Shown here: positions 18,272 through 27,178 of the stretch, in pieces | Position numbering within the stretch: the first letter of the stretch is position 1 | Layout of the letters: each line of letters starts with the position of its first letter | NCBI RefSeq assembly: GCF_039645565.1 | Contig: NZ_CP147914.1 | Coordinates: 2,353,573-2,417,572 of the forward strand | Direction of reading: 5' to 3' | DNA from: Sulfurimonas sp. HSL1-2 | Lineage (GTDB): Bacteria > Campylobacterota > Campylobacteria > Campylobacterales > Sulfurimonadaceae | DNA length: 64,000 bases | Notes under the pieces: model-generated | The model's input: only the letters and a program-made list of their open reading frames with translations | Databases searched by the model: none | What the model was told of the DNA's origin: nothing | Made by a program: the position numbers and the translations under genes

Positions 18272-20044
18272 TTACTGCAGCGGGTAGCGTTTCATCGTGA
18301 CGGCCTTGATACCGGTCGGGGTATCGACCGCCACCTGCTGATGCACATTTGCCGCGGGCGAAACGTGCGCATCGCGGCCGTAGATATAGCCCTGCTCCTC
18401 CACGATGACCCTGTAAGCCTTGTTCAGCATCAGCGCCCTCGCTTTCGAAGGAATGATAAGGCGGGAGACATCGCTGTGCAGCGCTTCGATCTCTGACGGT
18501 ATCAGGCTCCCGTTCGCATCGAAAAAGCGTGCCATGACCTCATCGTTGCCACGGAATTCATCCCCGGCATGGTTCGCTTCCAGGTAGAGGGTGTACTCAT
18601 AACGACCGTCGGCCAGGAGCGGCTCTTTGATACCGTTAAAACCGCTCTCCGACTGCGTCCAGTGGTACCACCCCATCTGCTTTGCTCCCCCCTCGAATTT
18701 TCGCGGGAAGACAAAGGTGCTGTCGACGACGGCACCGATGCCCGAATGGCAGCCGATGCAGAAGAGCGTCTCCTCGTAGGTCTGGGGCCGCAGGTACCCC
18801 TCTTTGTCCTCGATAAAGCCCTGGTAGACCCAACCCAGTCCCGTATTGAGCCCCGTCTCCTCGTTGCCGGTGATCGTACGCAGGCGGTTGGGGAAGGCAT
18901 CCTTGTCCTTGATCTCCGCCTGGGCCGCGTTGGAGAGCTGCGGGTAGGTGTTCCAGGCGCTCTTGCGTCCGTAGCGCAGCTCCTTCATCCGCGGGGCCAT
19001 CCCGACGCTGCCGTTGGCGTCCACATCGAGATAGCGCACCGTATGCAGGAACTCCGTCTGCTCGGGGTAGAGGCCGGGGGCCATGTGCAGTGCGTTGTCG
19101 ATCTGCGCGTTTTGCGCGCGCCCGACGTAGTACATGGCGTAGTTGTAAAAGCGCTTCTTTTCAAAATCGTACGAGGGTGCGGCCCAGCGGTAGACGACCT
19201 TCGCCGCGCTGTCGAGCGTGCCGTTCTGGTTCAGGTCCACGCCGTACACCTTCTCGTCCACCGGCGCGATTGCGATGTCGCGGCGTTTGATCAGCGCCTC
19301 CACGATGGCGAGGTTGAGCTTATAGACCTCTTTGTCGAAGACCCCCTCCTTGGTCTGCCGCATCACTTCCGGCAGACGGATCAGCACGTCGTCCGTGGAG
19401 CCGTTCGTCGGCCAGAAGGTGCCCAGGAACGGATAGTAGGCAAAGGCCCGCCAGCCGGTAAAAGTGCCGTCCGGGTCACGGTCGAACCCCTCACCGTCAA
19501 ACGCGAAGTAGCAGTCCGGGACGTAGCCGCCCCACTGCCCGTCATGGTTGTAATCCCAGGTGTCCGGGACATGCTTCAGGATCTCGCCGAGCATGATGCT
19601 GCCGTTGGCGTCGAAGTAGTTGTCCCCGCGGACGTACTCAAGGATCGCCGTGTCGGAGACGGCGTCCACGGCATCCGTGCGGTCGATAAAGAGGTTGCTC
19701 CACGGGTTCTTGTAGGTCGCTTCGCTGAAAGCGTAGCGCTCCTGAAGGGCCGCGTCGTCGATGTAGTTGGGTTCGACCGAGTTGATATGACAGCTGAAAC
19801 AGGGGTTGTGTACACGCCCGTCGGTTGCTTCGGTCTTCGTATAACACTGCGACGTCACATAGGCGCCGTAGCTGTTCTTGACGGTCATCGCCGTCACGTC
19901 CGTGAAGACCTGCTCCGTTTCATAGAGGCTCGCATTGGCCTCGGGAAGCGGGGGAGGCGTCGTATCGGCGTCACCTGCCGGGGTATCGCTGCTGCAGCCT
20001 GCAAAGAGTAAAACAATGGCCAGGAGATAAGAGGGGTACTTCAT
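18272..20044 (-). CDS. diheme cytochrome-like lipoprotein
   Basis: 590 residues with a lipoprotein signal (lipobox LFAGC, Cys17). Two haem-c attachment motifs are visible: CFSCH at 82-86 and CIGCH at 429-433. Between them are several Asp/Asn-rich loops of calcium-binding appearance (DYNHDGQWG, DLNQNGTLD, DVDANGS). I do not recognise a named enzyme; a periplasmic or outer-membrane redox protein is likely. It is the last gene of an operon with a Lol-like transporter and follows the PhoX-like lipoprotein after an 86-base spacer with two hairpins. AAGGA precedes the ATG. Confidence 0.75.
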   Translation of the reverse strand: MKYPSYLLAIVLLFAGCSSDTPAGDADTTPPPLPEANASLYETEQVFTDVTAMTVKNSYGAYVTSQCYTKTEATDGRVHNPCFSCHINSVEPNYIDDAALQERYAFSEATYKNPWSNLFIDRTDAVDAVSDTAILEYVRGDNYFDANGSIMLGEILKHVPDTWDYNHDGQWGGYVPDCYFAFDGEGFDRDPDGTFTGWRAFAYYPFLGTFWPTNGSTDDVLIRLPEVMRQTKEGVFDKEVYKLNLAIVEALIKRRDIAIAPVDEKVYGVDLNQNGTLDSAAKVVYRWAAPSYDFEKKRFYNYAMYYVGRAQNAQIDNALHMAPGLYPEQTEFLHTVRYLDVDANGSVGMAPRMKELRYGRKSAWNTYPQLSNAAQAEIKDKDAFPNRLRTITGNEETGLNTGLGWVYQGFIEDKEGYLRPQTYEETLFCIGCHSGIGAVVDSTFVFPRKFEGGAKQMGWYHWTQSESGFNGIKEPLLADGRYEYTLYLEANHAGDEFRGNDEVMARFFDANGSLIPSEIEALHSDVSRLIIPSKARALMLNKAYRVIVEEQGYIYGRDAHVSPAANVHQQVAVDTPTGIKAVTMKRYPLQ

Positions 20045-20056
20045 GATTCTATCCTT

Positions 20057-20088
20057 GCAGACCGTACGGAGGAGGCGGTACGGTCTGC
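20057..20088 (-). promoter_or_regulatory. 11-bp hairpin before the diheme lipoprotein gene
   Basis: GCAGACCGTAC and GTACGGTCTGC pair perfectly around a 10-base loop. On the minus-strand transcript the loop reads CGCCTCCTCC, and the stem ends immediately before the AAGGA ribosome site of the lipoprotein gene (ATG at 20044). It could modulate translation or protect the downstream mRNA. Confidence 0.55.
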
Positions 20089-20115
20089 ACGAAGAGAAGG
20101 CGGGATGCCCTCTCC

Positions 20116-20132
20116 GATCGCCAAGGGCGATC
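20116..20132 (-). promoter_or_regulatory. 7-bp hairpin at the end of the PhoX-like gene
   Basis: GATCGCC/GGCGATC with a 3-base loop spans the stop codon of the PhoX-like gene. No T-run follows, so it is more likely an mRNA-stabilising or processing element than a terminator. Confidence 0.45.
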
Positions 20133-22005
20133 AGAACTTGAACGGTCCGACGACACCGACGAAGGACTCTTTCTGCGCGTCCGTCGCCTGGCCGACGAGG
20201 CCGTACTCTACGTCGCCGGTGGAGACTTCACCGAAGGGGTGCTGCGTGACGACAGTGAGGTAGTCATACCCTTTGACGTCGCGCTCCCAGTACGGAGACG
20301 TCGTCTCGGAACCGTACGGTGTAGAGATGATGCGGGTCAGCTTCTCGCTGACGACATCGTAGGCCCAGACGAAGTCGTTCGGGTGCGCCCCGGTATCTTC
20401 GCCGATCGTCAGGATATTCTGTCCCGCGAGGTAGGTAACGTTGTCCGGGTTGGCAATACCGCTGACCGCACAGGTGTAGCTCTCATACGCAGAGCCTTCC
20501 GGGTAGGATGCCGGCGCACCTTCGACAACCGCATGCATGTTGTGAACGACATAGTTGCTGTCGATCATCGCCTGCTCCGAGTCGTAGGCTGTCTGCGTCT
20601 CCCCGTTGATGTTCAGTCCGTAGACCGCACCGCACTTGTTCTCGGAAAGACGGATATCACCCGCATCGTCCGTCATCCCCTTGCGGACTTCGCTCATCGC
20701 GACGAACAGAAGGTTGTGGTCAGGGTCGAAAGTGACACCCTCTTCTTTTCTGAACTCGGTCGTTGCGCCCTTCATTGCGGCGAAACGGCGTGTTTCGAGG
20801 AAGGCAGCCGCTTTCTCCATGCCCGTTTTGACCTGCAGACACTCTTTGCCCATCGCCGTGTTGACGTAGGTGTACCCCGGGTTACAGGCATCGCCCACCG
20901 GTGCTTCGTATGCGAAGATATCGCTGAAGACCGGCTCGCCGGCAACGATCGTACGGATCTCCGCATCCGTCGCGTGGCCCAGCTTGATCCACATCAGGTC
21001 GGCTTTGCCCGCACCTTCGTCAGACGTCTGGATCCACTTGGCCGCGTACAGTGTCCCCGCGCTCAGATCCTGCGCCGCATCGGCAATATACATGTAGAAA
21101 CCGACGTTCGTGCCGTCATCGGTGAGGTACGCCGTACGTTCATCCGGCATAACGTAGGCGAGTTCCCACGCCGCACGCCCCATGCTGAAGTGTTTTGTAT
21201 AGTCGAAAACCGGTGTTGCTACAGAAGCATCCACTTTGACTTCCGGGATCCAGCCGTAGAAGTACGGGTTGTTGTCCGCCGTCGCGTTCGCGTTGTTCTC
21301 GTCTTTCCAGTAGAACTTCGTCACCTCGTTGAAGCGTGAGTTGCTGGTCAGCTTCGTGGACGGATCGAGCGTGTCCTCGATTTTTTTCGCATCGGGCTCG
21401 TACTCTTCGGAACCGAGGTGGGATTCCCACGGCGTCGTCATACCGGCACAGTGAACCCAGCCGCCGAAGTCCGCCTTCTGGCTGATGTACTGCATGGAGT
21501 CCGGTTTGACGGAGAGGGTGCCGTTGTTCTGCTGCAGCTCCATACCGTACATGCCGCCGATGCCGCATTCGAACTGGTTGACCATAAAGATACGGCCGTT
21601 CGCGCGCAGGATGGAAGAGTGGTCCAGACCCGAACCGTCACCGCTGTTCGTACCGTTACAGATGTACGGGCTGCCGTCGGTGAAACTGATCGCCGCATCC
21701 GTATGGTCTTTGAGCAGACCGAAGGTCTCGCCGTTGTTCACATCGGCTGTCGCCATCAGCTTCATAAAGCCGATGGACGCCGTTTTCCCCGTTTTGAGGT
21801 AAGTAACGCTGTCCGTGGCGCGGAGGCTGGATTTCTCCTCGTCGAGGACAGGGGCGCTCAGCTCCGAAAAGGAGATCAGCGTCGCCTCGTTCGCGTTCGG
21901 GGTGATCCCGTCAACGCCGTTGGAACCGTCTTCGGTACAGCCGCTGAGCATCAGCAGTGCTGCTGCCGAGGCGGATAACATCGTAATGGTTTTATCAAAC
22001 TTCAT
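20131..22005 (-). CDS. PhoX-like (DUF839) lipoprotein
   Basis: 624 residues from the ATG at 22005. A lipoprotein signal ends in LSGC (Cys23). The GMTTPWESHLGSEEYEPDA segment and the repeated beta-propeller-like strands are those of PhoX/DUF839 proteins, a family that includes calcium-dependent alkaline phosphatases. Catalysis is inferred from family only. AAGGATT precedes this ATG. The frame continues upstream to a second ATG at 22113, with its own weak ribosome site, which would add a 36-residue membrane segment. It lies between the barrel gene and the diheme lipoprotein gene. Confidence 0.75.
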   Translation of the reverse strand: MKFDKTITMLSASAAALLMLSGCTEDGSNGVDGITPNANEATLISFSELSAPVLDEEKSSLRATDSVTYLKTGKTASIGFMKLMATADVNNGETFGLLKDHTDAAISFTDGSPYICNGTNSGDGSGLDHSSILRANGRIFMVNQFECGIGGMYGMELQQNNGTLSVKPDSMQYISQKADFGGWVHCAGMTTPWESHLGSEEYEPDAKKIEDTLDPSTKLTSNSRFNEVTKFYWKDENNANATADNNPYFYGWIPEVKVDASVATPVFDYTKHFSMGRAAWELAYVMPDERTAYLTDDGTNVGFYMYIADAAQDLSAGTLYAAKWIQTSDEGAGKADLMWIKLGHATDAEIRTIVAGEPVFSDIFAYEAPVGDACNPGYTYVNTAMGKECLQVKTGMEKAAAFLETRRFAAMKGATTEFRKEEGVTFDPDHNLLFVAMSEVRKGMTDDAGDIRLSENKCGAVYGLNINGETQTAYDSEQAMIDSNYVVHNMHAVVEGAPASYPEGSAYESYTCAVSGIANPDNVTYLAGQNILTIGEDTGAHPNDFVWAYDVVSEKLTRIISTPYGSETTSPYWERDVKGYDYLTVVTQHPFGEVSTGDVEYGLVGQATDAQKESFVGVVGPFKF

Positions 22006-22123
22006 CGTCCAATCCTTGTTTAAAAAAGATGGCGAATTGTAGGCGGCGAATATTACGCCCGCGATGCCGATTGATATCGCAACCGTTACGGCAAGGATAC
22101 GTTTTGAAAACATTGGTCTCTCT

Positions 22124-23263
22124 CTAATAACTGGCCTGCCACTCCAGGTAGAAGCGCTCGCCGTAGGGGCCGAATGCGCTGCTGTCGCTGCCGAAGCCCA
22201 GCAGTATCCCGGCCGTGAAGGTGTTGTGGTCATTCAGCGTGTAGGTCAGCGACGGGGCGACAAAACGGCTGTTCGCTTCATCGAAACTCTCTATATAAAG
22301 GAAAGAGCCGCTGAATGCAAGGTTGAAATCATACATTAAAGTCGTCCCGGCGTAAAAGGGGGACTGGACCATATTGCCGACCAGTTCGTCCGCGTAGTTG
22401 TCAAGAAGCTTCGTATAGGTGAAGGTTTCGGAACTGTAGAGCGCTTCGACAACCCAGGTGATGCCGTTTTCGAAACCGTAGTCGAACCCGGCGATCCCCT
22501 GAAAAAATTCCGTGTCCAGGAGGTCGCTCTTGAAATACCCCCCTTCGCTGCGCCACTCCGCCCCGGTAGTGAAGAAGTTGCCTTCGAGCTCGTACCCTAC
22601 CATTAACGTATCTTCGCTGCGGATAAAATCGATGCCGACGTCGGCAAAAGAGAGGTACCCCTTTGCGCGCGCAGCGTATTTGAACGAACGGTCGTGGCGG
22701 ACAGATGCGACGGCAGTCACCGTGCTGAGATCGCTGGGGGCATAGCTGTAGGTTGCCGCCAGTACGCCGTACACTTCGTCGGGTTCCAGGGCATAACTGT
22801 TTTTTGCATTGTAGAGGTCCGTCGGCGTCCAAATCCGCCCCACACCCATGCTGATCTTCTGGATCCCGGCGGTGACCCGCTGTACACTGTCCTCGTACCC
22901 GCCGTAGAGGCGGTAGATCCGTGCATGGGCTGCTCCCGGCCCGTAATGCTGCGCCTCGGTGCGCACTTCAAAGGGGATGTCCGGCCGAACGTCGTCCAGC
23001 AGCGTGAATTCATCGCTGTGCACGTACCCGTTCCCCAGGTGGTTGACGACGTCCCCGATGCCCGTCAGGAAATACCCCCCGTCCCGCCAGCCGCCGCTGA
23101 GGCGGAGCCGGTCATAGTCATAGAGGTACGCCGTGTCGTCGAGACCGGAGTGCTGATGCAGCAGGAAGTTCGTATTTTCAATCGTGAACGTCGGCTCCTC
23201 CGCCTGCAGCGGCATCAGGGCCGAAAGCAGTACCGACCCGGCAAGCAGCCGCCAACGGCTCAT
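22124..23263 (-). CDS. outer-membrane beta-barrel protein
   Basis: 379 residues with a signal peptide ending at about residue 21 (LSALMPLQA). The rest is built of alternating, aromatic-rich strands with short turns, and the chain ends in an aromatic residue (EWQASY), as outer-membrane barrels do. No enzyme motif is seen. Its start overlaps the stop of the ATPase gene by 4 bases, so the barrel is part of the same transport operon and may be its outer-membrane partner. Confidence 0.7.
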   Translation of the reverse strand: MSRWRLLAGSVLLSALMPLQAEEPTFTIENTNFLLHQHSGLDDTAYLYDYDRLRLSGGWRDGGYFLTGIGDVVNHLGNGYVHSDEFTLLDDVRPDIPFEVRTEAQHYGPGAAHARIYRLYGGYEDSVQRVTAGIQKISMGVGRIWTPTDLYNAKNSYALEPDEVYGVLAATYSYAPSDLSTVTAVASVRHDRSFKYAARAKGYLSFADVGIDFIRSEDTLMVGYELEGNFFTTGAEWRSEGGYFKSDLLDTEFFQGIAGFDYGFENGITWVVEALYSSETFTYTKLLDNYADELVGNMVQSPFYAGTTLMYDFNLAFSGSFLYIESFDEANSRFVAPSLTYTLNDHNTFTAGILLGFGSDSSAFGPYGERFYLEWQASY

Positions 23264-23928
23264 CGCACAACTTGCCCGTCGTTGAGCTTGATGATCCTCC
23301 GCGCCTGCTCCACGACGTAATCGTCATGCGAAGAGAAAAGGATCGTGATCTTTTCGACCGCGTTGAGCTGCTTCATCATCGCCATCAGGTGCCCTGAATT
23401 GCGCGAATCGAGGTTGGCCGTCGGTTCGTCGGCGAGGATGAGCTTCGGTTTGGCGGCCACCGCCCGGGCCACGGCGACGCGCTGCTGCTGACCGCCGCTG
23501 ATATGGCCGGGCATGGCGTCGAGCTTCTCCTCTATTTCCAGCAGCTTCGCCACCTCCGCCACCCGCTGTTCAATCGCTTCGGGCGCAAAACCGCGCAGCT
23601 TCATAATGAAGCCGATGTTCTCACGTACGGTCAGCACGGGGACGAGGTTATAGGCCTGGAAGACGAAGCCGATCTGCTCGAGCCGCAGCCGCGAGCGCGC
23701 CCCCTCGTCAAGGCCGGAGAGTTCGGTGCCGTCTATGGTGATGGAGCCGCTGTCGATGGCGTCGAGCGCCCCGATGGCGTTTAGAAGCGTCGTCTTGCCG
23801 CAGCCAGACGGCCCGGTGATCACCCCGTACTCCCCCGTCTCGACGGTGAGATCGATATCGCGAAGGGCGTGCACCTCGCGCTCCGTATCCTTGTAAAAAT
23901 ATTTGTTCACTCTGCGCAGTTCGATCAT
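23260..23928 (-). CDS. ABC transporter ATPase, LolD/MacB type
   Basis: 222 residues, typical of LolD-like ATPases. Walker A GPSGCGKTT near 38-46, signature ISGGQQQRVAVARA, Walker B LILADEPTANLD and the H-loop SSHDDYV are all intact. It energises the two FtsX-type permeases encoded just upstream. Overlaps both neighbours by 4 bases. Confidence 0.93.
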   Translation of the reverse strand: MIELRRVNKYFYKDTEREVHALRDIDLTVETGEYGVITGPSGCGKTTLLNAIGALDAIDSGSITIDGTELSGLDEGARSRLRLEQIGFVFQAYNLVPVLTVRENIGFIMKLRGFAPEAIEQRVAEVAKLLEIEEKLDAMPGHISGGQQQRVAVARAVAAKPKLILADEPTANLDSRNSGHLMAMMKQLNAVEKITILFSSHDDYVVEQARRIIKLNDGQVVR

Positions 23929-25160
23929 ACCTGTATCACCTCGATAGGATTAAGCTTTTTGAGCCTTCGCATCGGCAGCAGCACCGAAACGAGCGCCGCC
24001 GCGATAATGGCCAGGAAGGTATTGGTAAAGTAGCGGCTCTTGATGTCGGCATACACGACGGCGTTGTAGCCGAACGCCTCCAGCCCCGCCGCGTATTCGC
24101 GCAGGTCCAGCCCCTGCGTCTGCAGGTACCACAGGGCGGCGTAGCTTGTACACGCGCCCAGGACGAAGCCGACCACACCCAGCACCAGCGCCTCCGCGGC
24201 GACCTGTATGCGCAGCTGCGACTGGGGAGTACCCAGCGCAATGAGGATGCCGAATTCGCGAGTGCGTTCCAGGACAGAGACGAGCATGACGCCGAAGATG
24301 CCGATGAGGACCACAAGCATCACAATGGCGAAGGTGATGGAGTTGAAGATGACCATCATCTCCTGCATCTGTTTGAGCACCGGGTAGAGCGTCTGCCACG
24401 TCTCGACGTCAAGCCCCGGGAAGGCAGCCTTCAGCCGCGCGGCAACCGCTTCCGTCTGCAAAGGCTCAGCCAGCCGCACGGCCACCTGGGTCGCGCCGTT
24501 CGCACCCAACCCTGAAAAGGTGCGGCTGCGCGGCAGGGCGACGTAGATCGTCTGGTTGTCGATGAGCAGGTTCGACGTCTGCACGATTGCCGTCACATAG
24601 AGCGAGACGGCACTGATATCCCCCTGGTCATTCTGCGAGGAAAAGACCAGGCGGTGCCCCACCTCGACGCCCAGGTCCTCCGCCAGTTTCTTGCCGATGG
24701 CGCAGCCGTTCTGCCGCCGCCCCCAGTCGATCTTTCCCGCTTTGACAAAACCGGAGAGCTGCCCGAAGCGCTCTTCGGCTTCCAGGTCGATGCCGACCAG
24801 ACGTCCCATCGCCGATTTGCGCGCCGTCGACGCCAGGCCGGTCTGCGAGAGCCGGACGGAGTAGGCGGCGACCGCCGGGTCCGCATCGAGTGCCGCCAGC
24901 AGGGGGCGGTCGTCGGCGATGGCGTACTCCAGGCTCTGGTAGAGGCGGAAATCTGGGGCATAAACGGAAATCTCGCCGCTGTCGCTGCGGATCGTACTCT
25001 CGCGCATCGTCTTGACCATCCCGTCGTAAAGCCCCTCGATGGCGAGCATCGCCGTCATACTGCCGGCGATCATGAGAATGACGAGCGCGGAGCGTCGGGC
25101 GCGGCGCCACAGGTTGAACCACGCCATCTTCAGTGCCAACGCGAAGGTCGCCTTAGACAT
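23925..25160 (-). CDS. FtsX/MacB-type ABC permease (second)
   Basis: 411 residues from the ATG at 25160, which overlaps the stop of the preceding permease by 8 bases. Longer upstream frames run into that gene. One N-terminal membrane segment, a large periplasmic domain, then three C-terminal segments including FGVMLVSVLERTREFGIL, the FtsX-domain signature. Ends RRLKKLNPIEVIQV, typical of LolC/E- and MacB-like permeases. Confidence 0.9.
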   Translation of the reverse strand: MSKATFALALKMAWFNLWRRARRSALVILMIAGSMTAMLAIEGLYDGMVKTMRESTIRSDSGEISVYAPDFRLYQSLEYAIADDRPLLAALDADPAVAAYSVRLSQTGLASTARKSAMGRLVGIDLEAEERFGQLSGFVKAGKIDWGRRQNGCAIGKKLAEDLGVEVGHRLVFSSQNDQGDISAVSLYVTAIVQTSNLLIDNQTIYVALPRSRTFSGLGANGATQVAVRLAEPLQTEAVAARLKAAFPGLDVETWQTLYPVLKQMQEMMVIFNSITFAIVMLVVLIGIFGVMLVSVLERTREFGILIALGTPQSQLRIQVAAEALVLGVVGFVLGACTSYAALWYLQTQGLDLREYAAGLEAFGYNAVVYADIKSRYFTNTFLAIIAAALVSVLLPMRRLKKLNPIEVIQV

Positions 25161-26373
25161 GGTGCATCGCCTCCACGGGGGTGTAACGTTTGACGACCGC
25201 AATGGGGTAGAGGACCGCCAGCATATTGAGCGCAAAGACGACCCCCGCGTTCCAGCCGATGGTGAACCAGTCGAAACGCATCGGGATCTGGTCGTCGACG
25301 ATCCCGTAATCACGGTACGCCTCCGCGATCCCCTCGATAACGACGGGGTGCAGTTCATAGTACCAGGCGATCGGCGCCCCGACGGCCACGGAAGCCCCGA
25401 CGGCAGAGAGGGCTATCAGCAGCATCTCCAGCAGCAGCAGCGCGGAGACGTTCCGGGGAGAGAGGCCAATGGCGCGCAGCATCCCCAGCTCCCGGGTCCG
25501 CCCGACGATATTGAGGAAACTGAAAATCATGATGACAAAGAAGATGACGACGAAGAAGACCCCCATCGAGATGTAGCCGAAAACACTGTCCACCTCCATC
25601 GCTTCCACCTGCGCATGCATCAGCACCGTCCACGGCACCGCCTCCAGCCCCCTGGCCAGGCCGGACTGCACCGCTTTGACCGTCTGCGGCAACGCCGCAA
25701 GGTCGTCGACGGAAGCAACGATGTACGACGCCATATCCCCGCTCAGCATCAGCGTGTCGTAGTACGTCTTGTTCACAAACGCGGAAGAGGCGTCAAATTC
25801 GAAAAGGCCCGTTTTGAAGATACCGACGACCCGGAAGTTGTCGGCGGCAAAGGAGTCGTCCGTCGCCGTGCCGATGAGAGCAACCGTATCGCCGACCCCT
25901 ATTTTAAGCCTTACCGCCAGTTCGCTGCCGATGTAAAGCGCATTGGTATCGTTATCGTCGAGGTAGCGCCCCTCGCGGCGTGCTTCGGCCATTTTGGACA
26001 GCCGGCGTTCCCGTCCGGGGTCGATACCCACCACCATCGCCCCGACGGAGTCGCGGGGGGTCGAGAGCAGCGCAAAACTCTCCAGGCGCGGGGCGTAGGC
26101 CGTGATCCCCGCCGTGCGCGCCAGCAGTGCCTCCTCCGCGGAAACGTCGGTCAGCAGGTAATCGTAACCGCCCTCTTCGCGGTACCCTTTTTTGTAGACA
26201 TGCAGGGCGTTTTCGTAGACGTCAAGGGCACTTTTGAGCATATGCGCATGCGAACCGTCCATCAGGGCGACGTAGACGATAAAGAGCAGGGAGCTGAAAA
26301 AGGTCAGGGCGAAGGTAACGACGGTCCGCCCTTTGTAATGCAGGATGTTTTTCAGCGCCAGTCCGAACATCAT
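25153..26373 (-). CDS. FtsX/LolE-type ABC permease (first)
   Basis: 406 residues. An N-terminal membrane anchor (TVVTFALTFFSSLLFIVYVAL), a periplasmic domain of about 230 residues, then three membrane segments with NIVGRTRELGMLRAIGLSPR, the FtsX-domain motif. The heterodimer with the next permease and the LolD-like ATPase suggests lipoprotein or other envelope-substrate extraction, not drug efflux. Starts 6 bases after the LolA-like gene. Confidence 0.9.
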   Translation of the reverse strand: MMFGLALKNILHYKGRTVVTFALTFFSSLLFIVYVALMDGSHAHMLKSALDVYENALHVYKKGYREEGGYDYLLTDVSAEEALLARTAGITAYAPRLESFALLSTPRDSVGAMVVGIDPGRERRLSKMAEARREGRYLDDNDTNALYIGSELAVRLKIGVGDTVALIGTATDDSFAADNFRVVGIFKTGLFEFDASSAFVNKTYYDTLMLSGDMASYIVASVDDLAALPQTVKAVQSGLARGLEAVPWTVLMHAQVEAMEVDSVFGYISMGVFFVVIFFVIMIFSFLNIVGRTRELGMLRAIGLSPRNVSALLLLEMLLIALSAVGASVAVGAPIAWYYELHPVVIEGIAEAYRDYGIVDDQIPMRFDWFTIGWNAGVVFALNMLAVLYPIAVVKRYTPVEAMHHV

Positions 26374-26379
26374 GATCCC

Positions 26380-27111
26380 CTAGCGCGAGTAGCGTTTGAG
26401 CGCCTGCTTCGTGAAGTAGCTGCCGCTCACGCCCCGGTCGTAGACGACGTCGGAGAGGAGTACCAGCGTCTCGTTCTTCTCCTTGCCCTTCTCCAGCGGT
26501 TTGATCCTCATCACCGTCGGGAGATGGTGACTGCCGAAGATTTTCACGTCGCTGTAGAACATTTCGCGTACCGCGCTGCCGAAATCGTCGTAAAAGACAT
26601 CGTGGATCTGCGTATAGGTGCGCCGGTCGATCGTCGAGACGATCCGTCCCCACACGACGGCTGCATCGGGTTTCGGGGTGAACGCAATGGTCACCGTCTC
26701 CGCCGTCTTTTCGAGGATCTCCGCATCGTAGTCGTCGACCATCGAGCTCTCTTTGACCATGTCGTCGTTGGTAAGGTCGCTCCCCATCCAGCTCTGCAGC
26801 ATCATCGACGGCGGGATCTTGACGATTCGTTCGATCTTCGGCACGTACTGCCAAAGCTGCTTGTCGAGTTTCAAAAAGGTGATGCCGCGGTCTTTGGGCG
26901 GGTAGAGGATCTTCATAAAGCTCTTCGTCTTCCCTTCGGCCCAACTCTCGATCCGTACCGTCCGCTTGTGCCGGGCCGAGGTAATGACCATCTCCAGCTT
27001 CATGTAGACGTCTTTGCCCCGCAGGTTATCCTCGACCTTTTTGACAATGTCGGATGCCTCGGAACCGAACAGTAGGAGCGTTGTCGAGAGCCAGACCACC
27101 AGTAACCGCAT
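26380..27111 (-). CDS. LolA-like periplasmic lipoprotein-sorting protein
   Basis: 243 residues with a signal peptide (MRLLVVWLSTTLLLFGSEA). The rest resembles the LolA-like outer-membrane lipoprotein-sorting family (PF17131 type), with strands KSFMKILYPPKDRGITFLKL and QLWQYVPKIERIVKIPPSMM. It probably carries the hydrophobic substrate of the ABC transporter across the periplasm. It is the first gene of the operon. AAGGGAAAG precedes the ATG. Confidence 0.8.
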   Translation of the reverse strand: MRLLVVWLSTTLLLFGSEASDIVKKVEDNLRGKDVYMKLEMVITSARHKRTVRIESWAEGKTKSFMKILYPPKDRGITFLKLDKQLWQYVPKIERIVKIPPSMMLQSWMGSDLTNDDMVKESSMVDDYDAEILEKTAETVTIAFTPKPDAAVVWGRIVSTIDRRTYTQIHDVFYDDFGSAVREMFYSDVKIFGSHHLPTVMRIKPLEKGKEKNETLVLLSDVVYDRGVSGSYFTKQALKRYSR

Positions 27112-27137
27112 CGCACTTTCCCTTCCCCGTTTTACCG

Positions 27138-27143
27138 ATTATA
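27138..27143 (-). promoter_or_regulatory. -10 box of the Lol-like operon
   Basis: TATAAT on the minus strand, 26 bases before the ATG of the LolA-like gene. It faces away from the rnhB promoter in the 67-base divergent spacer. Confidence 0.5.
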
Positions 27144-27166
27144 GCTATATTTGGGCCGGAACACCC

Positions 27167-27172
27167 TAAAAT
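27167..27172 (+). promoter_or_regulatory. -10 box of rnhB (leaderless arrangement)
   Basis: TAAAAT ends six bases before the A of the rnhB ATG, so transcription would start at or next to the start codon. No Shine-Dalgarno sequence precedes the ATG. Confidence 0.4.
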
Positions 27173-27178
27173 ATCCGA

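Noticed and set aside
18569-20011. 480-codon plus-strand frame across the diheme lipoprotein gene
   Set aside because: The minus-strand product has a lipobox and two haem motifs; the antisense frame has neither signal nor motif.
25039-27075. 678-codon plus-strand frame across the permease genes
   Set aside because: Opposite to two FtsX-type permeases and the LolA-like gene with clear motifs; product rich in Arg/His/Asp without a fold.
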